From positions 2,108,001 to 2,172,000 of the forward strand of contig NZ_FSRM01000001.1 of assembly GCF_900141745.1 (NCBI RefSeq): a DNA stretch of 64,000 nucleotides. The letters run 5' to 3'. How positions within the stretch are numbered: the stretch's first letter is position 1; every line of letters starts with the position of its first letter. The notes beneath the pieces are model-generated. The model had not been told where the DNA came from. It worked only from the letters and a program-made list of their open reading frames with translations, and did no database searches. Below are positions 54,101-61,900 of this stretch, piece by piece. The stretch comes from Paraburkholderia phenazinium (GTDB taxonomy: Bacteria; Pseudomonadota; Gammaproteobacteria; Burkholderiales; Burkholderiaceae). A program made the position numbers and the translations under genes.

Positions 54101-55584
54101 GCTGCGAATGGCTCGTGCCCGGCATGCTGAAGGAAAAGACACAACTGCTGCTGAAGTCGCTGCCGCAAAAGTTGCGGCGGCATTGCGTGCCGCTGCCGGA
54201 ATACGCCGCGGGGTTTGTGGATCGCAACGGTGGGCCGCGTTTCGGAGCGGGTGGTTTGTTGGAGTCGCTGATTGCGGATGTTCGCGAGCAGACGCAGGTC
54301 GCGATGAAGCAGTCTGATTTCAAGCTCGAGACTCTGGCTGCGCATCTGTTCATGAACTTCAAGGTCGTGGATGAGCACGGGCGGCAGCTCGCGATGGGAC
54401 GCAATCTCGCGCAACTGCGCGCGGAGCTCGGTGGTCAGGCGCAGCAGCATTTTCAGAAGATTGCTTCCGGGGCAGCGGGTGTGGCGCTGGCCGGGGCGAG
54501 TGGCGTGGGAGGTGGAGCGGCCGCTGATAGCGGTGATGGACGGGGACGAGAGGCAGGACCGGGATTCGGGCAAGGCGGTCATGCGCGCGGGCCGGGCGGT
54601 GCGGCAGGTATTGTGGGTGGCGCGGGTGTCGCGGGTGCAACGTCACGCGAGAGAGCGGGTCGAGCTTCGCGCGGGCCAGGTGGCGTACCGGTGCCGCAGA
54701 CCGCTTCGTCAGAAACGCCGACGACGACCGCGCTCTACGAGAACCTGACGACCTGGAACTTCGGCAAGCTTCCCGAGTTGCTGGAAATCCGCCGCGGCGG
54801 GCAGACGTTGTTTGGTTATCCGGCGCTTGTCGATCGCGGGACGCATTGCGATGTCGAGGTGTTCGATTCGCCGGACGAAGCCGCGCGAATTCACCGCGCG
54901 GGATTGCGGCGATTGTTCGCGCTGCAATTGAAGGAGCCGATCAAGTATCTGGAGAAGAACCTCCCGGGCCTGCGTGAGATGGCGATGCAGTTCATGCCGC
55001 GCGGCACGCAGGAAGAGTTGCGCGACCAGTTGGTGGATACCGCGCTCGATCGCGCCTGTCTGCAGGACCCATTGCCGGCCGACGATGTTGCATTCCACAC
55101 GCGACGCGATGAAGGACGCAGCCGGCTGACCCTGCTCGCGCAGGAAATTGCCCGGCTGGTGGGGCAAATTCTCAGCGAATACGCGAGCGTTACCAAGAAG
55201 CTGGTGCAGGCGAAGCCGTTTGCGGCGGCCCATGCGGACATGCTAGGCCAACTCGATGCGCTGATCGGCAAGCGCTTCGTGATCGACACGCCATATGCGC
55301 AGCTTGCGCACTTTCCGCGCTACCTGAAGGGGATCGTGCTGCGTATCGACAAGCTCAAAGCCGACCCGGCCCGCGACGCGCGGCAGTTTGCCGAGTTTCA
55401 TCCGCTGCTGCAGAACTATCAGCGCGCGCTCGCGCAGCGCGGTGGTGTCATGGACGCGCGATTGCTGGAGTTTCGCTGGCTGCTGGAGGAGTTGCGGATC
55501 TCGCTGTTTGCGCAGGAGCTGCGTACACCGATGCCGGTGTCGGTGAAGCGGCTGTACAAGGTGTGGGAGTCGATGCAGCGGTGA
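51118..55584 (+). CDS. hrpA: ATP-dependent RNA helicase HrpA (DEAH box)
   Basis: HrpA is a DEAH helicase involved in mRNA processing and ribosome rescue in enterics. The 1488-residue product is longer than E. coli HrpA (about 1300). Residues 1-135 are a charged, low-complexity extension. Helicase motifs follow: Walker A GETGSGKT from residue 171, DEAH at 272-275, SATI in VTSATIDADRF and QRAGRCGRV. A run of eight Ser (about 356-363) sits between the two RecA domains. HA2 and OB-fold regions follow, then the HrpA-specific C-terminal part. A Gly/Ala-rich insert of about 80 residues (1118-1198) interrupts that part. It starts at ATG 51118 with no ribosome site, 23 bp from argA. Confidence 0.95.
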   Translation: MSNVPKSPASANEKTAQGAGSDPSRESHGEGGARARPAGGVKQQPQATQKSPQAGQQSREPRREHGVDPKASSKPAQGQRPRDDARRQAGAGQGPDQRGRNTPRDAQNTAGPTRGADGEREPRAPRPPRAARIVEPNPIPPITFPEALPVSGRREEIARAIANNQVVIVCGETGSGKTTQLPKICLELGRGLGAGGSGLIGHTQPRRIAASATGRRIAEELGTPFGEVVGYKVRFTDNLSPGASVKLMTDGILLAETQTDPLLKAYDTLIIDEAHERSLNIDFLLGYLREVLPKRPDLKLIVTSATIDADRFARHFGTDDKPAPVIEVSGRLYPVEVRYRAVAEDSPAVKSAEGSSSSSSSSSRERPKTQRETDRDLMDAIIDAVDELCREGPGDVLVFLPGEREIRDAAEALRKHHPPHTEILPLFARLSAAEQERVFRPSNARRIVLATNVAETSLTVPGIRYVVDTGLARVKRYSYRNKVEQLQVESISQAAANQRAGRCGRVADGVCIRLYEETDFQSRVRFTDPEILRSSLASVILRMKSLHLTAIETFPFIEPPPGRAIADGYQLLNELGAVDDDNELTPLGRELARLPLDPRVGRMILAARDQQALREVLIIASALSVQDPRDRPIEAQEQADQAHRRFADERSEFLQWLKIWNWFDEAIAHKKSNRQLHDECRANFLSQLRLREWRDVHSQLLTVVREHGWRINEAEATFEQIHLALLTGLLGNIGLKADDEPYYLGARTIKFYLWPGSALVKKAGRWVMAAELVETSRLYARCIAKIEPEWIEQIGAHLLKKSLSEPHWEKRAAQVSAFERAVLYGLPIYHRRRVSFGKQDPARARELFIRGALVEGEFDTKLAFFAHNRKLLADIEQLEHKSRRQDVLVDDELIYAFYDQALPRGIYTGASFERWYRDEVKKSGQPEDKLRLLYLSRDDLMRHEAAGVTTDLFPKRMTMSGVEMALTYHFEPGSPRDGVTLAVPLYALNQVDARRCEWLVPGMLKEKTQLLLKSLPQKLRRHCVPLPEYAAGFVDRNGGPRFGAGGLLESLIADVREQTQVAMKQSDFKLETLAAHLFMNFKVVDEHGRQLAMGRNLAQLRAELGGQAQQHFQKIASGAAGVALAGASGVGGGAAADSGDGRGREAGPGFGQGGHARGPGGAAGIVGGAGVAGATSRERAGRASRGPGGVPVPQTASSETPTTTALYENLTTWNFGKLPELLEIRRGGQTLFGYPALVDRGTHCDVEVFDSPDEAARIHRAGLRRLFALQLKEPIKYLEKNLPGLREMAMQFMPRGTQEELRDQLVDTALDRACLQDPLPADDVAFHTRRDEGRSRLTLLAQEIARLVGQILSEYASVTKKLVQAKPFAAAHADMLGQLDALIGKRFVIDTPYAQLAHFPRYLKGIVLRIDKLKADPARDARQFAEFHPLLQNYQRALAQRGGVMDARLLEFRWLLEELRISLFAQELRTPMPVSVKRLYKVWESMQR

Positions 55585-55676
55585 GGGGTTTGAGCTGCGG
55601 ATGCTTGACCTGGGGGCGATTCTTTAATCGCTCGCACGGAATGCCGTTGTGCTGTTGCGCCGTTCGCTATGAGTAT

Positions 55677-55717
55677 AAAAAAGCGCGACATCGATCCCTT
55701 GGGGATCGGTGTCGCGC
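55677..55717 (-). terminator. Long hairpin with U-run on the minus strand
   Basis: GCGCGACATCGATCCC and GGGATCGGTGTCGCGC form a 16-bp stem with one wobble pair around a 3-base loop (55683-55717). The minus strand continues into six T residues. It lies about 270 bp after the adhesin stop and 100 bp after the hrpA stop, so it may also fold at the end of the hrpA message. Confidence 0.75.
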
Positions 55718-55873
55718 AAAAGATGCAGATCGCCCAGACCTGCATCCACTCGCTGCTCGTATTACCGGGCACCTGCGATGACTGTTGTCATTGTCCGGCG
55801 GGACGGCGAAGTGTCGGTATAAGTAAATTCTTAAAAAAATGTTTGATGGATCGAACGTTGGCCTTCCAGGATG

Positions 55874-55911
55874 AAAAAAGGCGGGTTGCTGAATCCAGCA
55901 ACCCGCCTTTT
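55874..55911. terminator. Rho-independent terminator of the minus-strand adhesin
   Basis: AAAAGGCGGGTTGCTG, a 4-base loop and CAGCAACCCGCCTTTT make a perfect 16-bp stem about 75 bp downstream of the adhesin stop. T-runs follow on the minus strand and, more weakly, on the plus strand. Confidence 0.9.
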
Positions 55912-55984
55912 AAATTTAGTAGTCCGATGCAGGGGAATCGCTATTACTGCCGGCGTTTTCCCTGCATCCTACCAACGTCTACAT

Positions 55985-58306
55985 TTAGAACTCGTAGCCT
56001 ACTTGAGCGCGCACACCTGCATCACCCGTCGAGGTGGCCGACACTGCGCCGTTCACGAGCCATTTGCCGTTCATCGAACGGTGGGTGACACCGACAGCCA
56101 GTGCCGAGCCGTTCTTGTACGCACCAGCTCCGCCAGCCACAATCGTCTTGCCCGGACCCGACGGCGTCATGTTCGGCATGGCCATTGCTGCGGCGATGCC
56201 GGCGTAGGCGTTCTTCGCGACCTGATTCACCGAGTCTTGCACCGCGTTCACTTGCTGGTCGGTATAGTCCTTCGCCGACATGCCTGCGGGCAGATCGCCA
56301 ACGGCAGCGTGCAGCGCCGAGTTCATCTGACCAAGGTTGACGGCGTCGGTATCTTCCGTGCCGGCTGCAACGTTGGTGATCTGACGCTCGTGACCTGCTG
56401 AGCCCATGGACACCGTGTTATCGCGGTCTGCGACTGAGTCGGCGCCGATCGCTACGGAGTTGTTGCCCGTTGCCTTGGCGTGATGACCCATTGCCGTGCT
56501 GTTGTCGCCCGAGGCGATGGAACCTGCGCCGTCGGCAGTGCTGTTGTTGCCGGAGGCGGTGGAGTTCGCGCCGGTTGCGGTGCTGTCGCTGCCGGAGGCC
56601 GTCGAGTTTGCACCGGTTGCCGTGCTGTTGTCGCCTGTCGCCGAGCCGTTGCTTGCGTTGTTCACGGTAATCTCTGTGACGCGAGAATCGATGCTCGTCA
56701 TTTGTGTGGTGATGCCGCTGATCTGTTGCTGGAGGTTATCCTGCACCGCGTACAGCTGGCTACCGTTGACCGCGTCGAGGCTCGTGCTGTTGACCGCGCC
56801 GTTGGCCACACCGGTCAGCACTCGCGCGCCTTGGGTGCCGGTGAAGTTCACCAGCTGGCCGTTGGTTGCGCTTGCAACCGTAATGTTGCCGGTCGCGCTG
56901 TCCTGCTGCACCAGGCCGAGAGTGCCGTTGTTGATCTCGTTGGTGATGCTGTCCATGCGGCCAGCAACGTTCGTCACTTCGGTGTCGAGATTCGAGATCG
57001 CATCGCCGGCGTTGTGCACGGTTTGACCGTTGACCACGTATGACGGAGCGGTGATCGTGCCATCAGGGTTGACGGTCGAGCCGCCGCCCATCGCGCTGGC
57101 TGTTGACGCGCTTGCGTTGAACAGTTGCGAGCCGTTGACCGCGTCGACGCTCGTTGCGTTGACCGCACCTGCTGATACACCGGTCAGAACACGCGAGCTA
57201 CCTTGCGCGTTCGTGAAGTCGACGGTGTCGCCGTTCAGACCCTTGGCCACCGTGATGTTGCCAGTCGACGCATCTTGTTGCACGAGGCCGACTTCGCCGT
57301 TGTTCAACTGGTTCGTGATGTTGCTTACGTTGGTGTTCAGCGTGGCGATGTCTTTCGTGTTGCCCGCTACGCGGCCATCGAGATTGCTGACTGCGTCGCC
57401 GACGGTATTGACCGTGCTGGTTGTGCCGTCTGCGTTGGTGACGGTGTAGCTTGGGGCGATTACTGCGCCGGTGGTCGGATCGACTGCTGCGCCGCCGCCC
57501 AGTGCTGTGGTTACGCCCTTGAGTTGCGAGACGTTGACTGCGTCTGTATCGGCCGTGCCGTTCGATACGCTTTTGAGCTGGCGTGTACCTGCTGTGCCGG
57601 CGAAGTCTACTGCTGCGCCGTCGGTGGTCTTGCCTACCGTCAGGTTTGCACCTGCGGATGCCTGCTGGACCAGACCGGCTGTGCCGTTGTTCATGTTGTT
57701 GACTGTATTTTGCAGGTTCGACACGCTCTGGTTCGTTGCGTACAGTTGCGAGCCGTTCACCGCGTCCATGCTCGATGCGCTCAGCGCACCGGCGGCGACG
57801 TTGACGATCTTGTTACTGTGCATATCGACCTGGTTCATCATATTGATGCCCATGGGCCCATACAGTGAAATCGTGCCCGCGCTGTTGCTGCCCGTTGCGC
57901 CGACCAGCAGCGTTGCGTTGGTGCTGTCCGGATTAAAGTAGCTTCCGTTTTCTGCGAGTGCGATGCCAGTGCCGCCCGCGCCGCTGCCACCACAGGTACC
58001 GGGCGCGGTGGGCAACGTTGCACTGCTTCCCCACACGCCGTTGCCCGCACTCGAACTTCCCGTGAAGCTGAAATATGAAGTCGACGCGGTACCCGAGCAG
58101 TTCACGATGGAACCGGCCATAGCAGACGGCGCGAATGTCAATGAGCCCAGTGCGGTCGCAAGCATCACGCCGCCTGTGCCCAGGACGTTGCTGGCGGAAA
58201 CACCCCGTGCCTTCCGGCTGCTCTTTGAATGGCCCTTCGCCAGTTCCGATGCGACGGCCCAGCCACCCGTGATGACGTTTCTAACGATGCGATAAGCGTG
58301 ATTCAT
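55985..58306 (-). CDS. Trimeric autotransporter adhesin (YadA/BpaA-like)
   Basis: The 773-residue product begins with an ESPR extension ([20 protein letters not shown]) and a hydrophobic signal ([20 protein letters not shown]). Stalk-type units follow, with [30 protein letters not shown] and [15 protein letters not shown] left-handed beta-roll head lies unusually close to the C-terminus (about 555-650) with repeats such as [21 protein letters not shown] neck ([17 protein letters not shown]) precedes the YadA membrane anchor, which ends VRAQVGYEF. The anchor trimerises in the outer membrane and exports the passenger. Residues about 20-205 are nearly identical to the divergent adhesin at 58924. 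Confidence 0.95.
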   Translation of the reverse strand: MNHAYRIVRNVITGGWAVASELAKGHSKSSRKARGVSASNVLGTGGVMLATALGSLTFAPSAMAGSIVNCSGTASTSYFSFTGSSSAGNGVWGSSATLPTAPGTCGGSGAGGTGIALAENGSYFNPDSTNATLLVGATGSNSAGTISLYGPMGINMMNQVDMHSNKIVNVAAGALSASSMDAVNGSQLYATNQSVSNLQNTVNNMNNGTAGLVQQASAGANLTVGKTTDGAAVDFAGTAGTRQLKSVSNGTADTDAVNVSQLKGVTTALGGGAAVDPTTGAVIAPSYTVTNADGTTSTVNTVGDAVSNLDGRVAGNTKDIATLNTNVSNITNQLNNGEVGLVQQDASTGNITVAKGLNGDTVDFTNAQGSSRVLTGVSAGAVNATSVDAVNGSQLFNASASTASAMGGGSTVNPDGTITAPSYVVNGQTVHNAGDAISNLDTEVTNVAGRMDSITNEINNGTLGLVQQDSATGNITVASATNGQLVNFTGTQGARVLTGVANGAVNSTSLDAVNGSQLYAVQDNLQQQISGITTQMTSIDSRVTEITVNNASNGSATGDNSTATGANSTASGSDSTATGANSTASGNNSTADGAGSIASGDNSTAMGHHAKATGNNSVAIGADSVADRDNTVSMGSAGHERQITNVAAGTEDTDAVNLGQMNSALHAAVGDLPAGMSAKDYTDQQVNAVQDSVNQVAKNAYAGIAAAMAMPNMTPSGPGKTIVAGGAGAYKNGSALAVGVTHRSMNGKWLVNGAVSATSTGDAGVRAQVGYEF
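57717..58248 (-). repeat. Left arm of a ~530-bp inverted repeat in the divergent adhesin genes
   Basis: Reading the minus strand from 58248, the sequence matches the plus strand from 58982 almost base for base through the signal peptide and first passenger segment. Stretches such as the one encoding [16 protein letters not shown] are identical in protein. Similarity fades near 57717. Confidence 0.85.
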
Positions 58307-58923
58307 GATATTCCCAAAGATGTAGTTACGGAAAACGCGCTACGTGCACTACCGATTCCGGCGACATCTTCGTTGTCTCGAAGCATCGCCGTTAATACGT
58401 GACAGGTGGCGCAATGAAGGAAATTGTAGGCATAGCTGTGTAGGTGGAATATCAGACTAGTCTCAAAAGTCTTGCTGAGAATGGCGTGGAATGGGACAGG
58501 CGGGATGACACTGCGAAGTGAGGGCGAAATGTCCCCTTTCGTCGTTGACTGTCATATTGGACGCGCTACCTGTTCGGAATATTCCGAATGCCCGAATTTT
58601 CTGGCGCGTCGTTGCCTATTACATCTCGTTCGCTAAGCAACGCGTCCCCACGGGAGATGCTGACGGTTGCAGCAGTGAATACCAGATTTCACCGCTTCAT
58701 CTAAGAATAGCTGAGGGTTTTCCATATGTTTTGAGAGTCGTCCTATTACCTGTTAAAAGCTCGAAATTTACAGTTAGGTCATCGCTTGAAGGGTTAATGA
58801 GATGCGCTGGGTTTCAGTTTTCACGGGCAATTTCTCAATCCTTCGATCTCCACCTGATTTGCGCGATATGTCAAATCGATCTTCCGCGCTGCAGACAAAT
58901 TCGAATTTAAATAGGATGGAATT
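58307..58923. other. AT-rich divergent promoter region of the two adhesins
   Basis: This 617 bp gap has no supported gene. The half nearest the plus-strand gene (about 58590-58920) is clearly more AT-rich than the rest of the window. It must hold the promoters of both adhesins. A perfect 16-bp palindrome lies at 58573-58588. Confidence 0.6.
58573..58588. promoter_or_regulatory. Perfect 16-bp palindrome between divergent adhesin genes
   Basis: TTCGGAATATTCCGAA reads the same on both strands. Its position between divergent genes makes it a candidate operator; no known regulator is assigned. Confidence 0.5.
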
Positions 58924-61900
58924 GTGAATAAGTCTTATAAAACCGTATGGAATGAAACGACCGGGACGTATGTCGCCGCGCCGGAACTGGCGAAGGGTCG
59001 TTCAAAGAGCAGCCGGAAGGCACGGGGTGTTTCCACCAGCAACGTCCTGGGCACAGGCGGCGTGATGCTTGCGACCGCACTGGGCTCATTGGCATTCGCG
59101 CCGTCTGCTATGGCCGGTTCCATCGTGAACTGCTCGGGTACCGCGTCGACTTCATATTTCAGCTTCACGGGAAGTTCGAGTGCGGGCAACGGCGTGTGGG
59201 GAAGCAGTGCAACGTTGCCCACCACGCCCGCTACCTGTGGTGGCAGCGGCGCGGGCGGCACTGGCATCGCACTCGCAGAAAACGGAAACTACTTTAATCC
59301 GGACAGCACCAACGCAACGCTGCTGGTCGGCGCAACGGGCAGTAACAGCGCGGGCACGATTTCACTGTATGGGCCCATGGGCATCAATATGATGAACCAG
59401 GTCGATATGCACAGTAACAAGATCGTCAACGTCGCCGCCGGTGCGCTGAGCGCATCGAGCATGGACGCGGTGAACGGCTCGCAGCTGTTCGCAACGAACA
59501 CGAACGTGTCGAACCTGCAGACCACGGTGAACAACATCACCAACGGCAACGCCGGCGTCAAGTACTTCCACGCGAACTCGACGGGAGCGGATTCGACGGC
59601 GTCGGGAACGAACTCGATCGCAATCGGCCAGGCGGCGACGTCGGTGGGTGCCGCGGCAATCGCAGTAGGCATGAATGCGACGACGAGCGGAAATAACTCG
59701 ACGTCCATCGGCGGAGATTCGAAGGCGGGTAACCACTCGGTGTCAATCGGCAACGGTGCGGATACGTCCGGCGCAGACTACGGTGTTGCGGTCGGTGTCA
59801 ACTCGTCGGCAAATGGCCTGTGGGCCACGGCGATGGGTGCGTCGGCGGCCGCATCGGGCGACAAGTCGGTGAGCATCGGTACGAACTCCACTGCCTCCGG
59901 GAGCCAGTCAACGGCGCTGGGGCTGCAGGCGACGGCCTCGGCGGCGAACTCGGTGGCGCTGGGTTCGGGCTCGACGACCACGGCCAATCTGACGGCAGCG
60001 GGTTACAACCCGGGCAACAGCACGCTGTCGGGTACGGCTTCGACAGCGAACGGCGAAGTGTCGGTCGGTTCGGCAGGCAAGGAACGTCGTGTGACGAACG
60101 TGGCAGCCGGTTCGGCCGCCACGGATGCAGTAAACGTGAGCCAGCTGATGTCGGAAGACGCGAAGGTCAATGCCGACGGTACGGCAACGGCAGCGGCGCT
60201 GGGCGGCGGTGCGAGCTACGACGCAAGCACGGGCACGATCAAGGCACCGACGTACGTGGTGCAGAGCGGCACGTTCAGCGACGTGGGCTCGGCGCTCACC
60301 AAGCTCGACGGCGCGACCACCAAGAATACCAGCGACATCTCGACGCTGAACACGACGGTGAACAACATCACCAACGGCACGGCTGGTCTGGTGCAGCAGA
60401 ACGCGACCACCCATGCCATCACGGTGGCAAGTGCAACGGCAGGCACGACGGTGGACTTCACCGGCACGGCAGGCACGCGTCAGCTGAAAGGCGTATCGGC
60501 CGGTACGGCGAACACGGACGCAGTGAACGTGGCGCAACTGAAGGCCGCAGGCCTGAACGTGGACACGTCGGGCAATGCGACCAACGCGTTCGTGGCGTAT
60601 GACGACACGAGCAAAGGCAAGGTGACGCTGGGTGGTGGTGCGAGCGGCACGACCATCACGGACGTGAAGGCCGGTGCGCTGAGCGCATCGAGCATGGACG
60701 CGGTGAACGGCTCGCAGCTGTACGCGACGAACACGAACGTGACGAACCTGCAGAATACAGTCAACAACATCAACAACGGCACGGCTGGTCTGGTGCAGCA
60801 GAACGCTACGACCAAGGTAATCACGGTCGCGAGCGCAACCGACGGCGCACTGGTTGACTTCACCGGCACGCAGGGCGCACGTCAATTGACAGGCGTGTCG
60901 AAGGGTGCCGTTAATGCCTCGAGCGTTGACGCCATCAACGGTGCGCAACTGTTCGCAGCCTCGCAGAGCGAAGCTGCTGCCTTGGGCGGCGGCGCAGCGG
61001 TCAACGCCGATGGCTCGGTGAAGGCCCCGACGTATTCGATCAATGGCTCGACGTACAACAATGTCGGCGACGCGCTGACGGCGGCGGCTTCGGTTGGTGC
61101 GGGTGTGGATCCTAACGCGGTGGCCTACAACGACGGTTCGAAGGATGTCGTGACGCTGAAGGGCGCAGAAGGTACAACGCTCTCGAATGTGAAGGCCGGT
61201 GTTGCCGACATGGACGCGGTGAACGTGGGTCAGTTGAAGGCAGCGGGCCTGAACACGGACGACTCGGGCAACGTGACGAACGCGTTTGTTGCCTACGACG
61301 ACGCGACGAAGGGTCAGGTCACGCTGGGTGGCGCAACGGGTACGACGATCTCGAACGTGAAGGCAGGTGTTGCCGACATGGACGCAGTGAACGTTTCGCA
61401 GCTGAAGGACGTGGACACGCGTGCTCAGGACGGCATCAATGGCCTGAATGGTGAGATGGCAACGGTGAAGGACGGTATCGACGGTCTGGCTGGCCAGGTT
61501 GCTCAGAACACTGACGGTATCAACGGCCTGAACGGCGACATGGCAACGGTGAAGGACGGCATCAACGGCCTGAATGGCCAGATGGCCTCTGTCCAGAACG
61601 GCATCGACGGCCTCAACGCCGACATGACCAACGTGGTCAAGTACGACGATGCAAGCCATGGCCAGATCAGCCTGGACGGTGCAAACGGCACGACGATTGC
61701 AAACGTGAAGGCCGGTGTTGCCGACATGGACGCAGTGAACGTTTCGCAGCTGAAGGACGTGGACACGCGTGCCCAGGACGGTATCAACGGCCTGAATGGT
61801 GAGATGGCAACGGTGAAGGACGGCATTGACGGTCTGGCTGGCCAGGTTGCTCAGAACACCGACGGTATCAACGGCCTGAACGGCCAGATGGCTTCTGTCC

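Larger units (their letters stand above)
55585..55984. other. Terminator-rich convergent intergenic region
   Basis: This 400 bp region lies between the convergent ends of hrpA and the first adhesin gene. It holds two strong hairpins (55677-55717 and 55874-55911) and no supported gene. Confidence 0.6.

Noticed and set aside
56480..57868. Plus-strand open frames opposite the first adhesin
   Set aside because: They mirror the low-complexity repeats of the minus-strand adhesin and lack ribosome sites.
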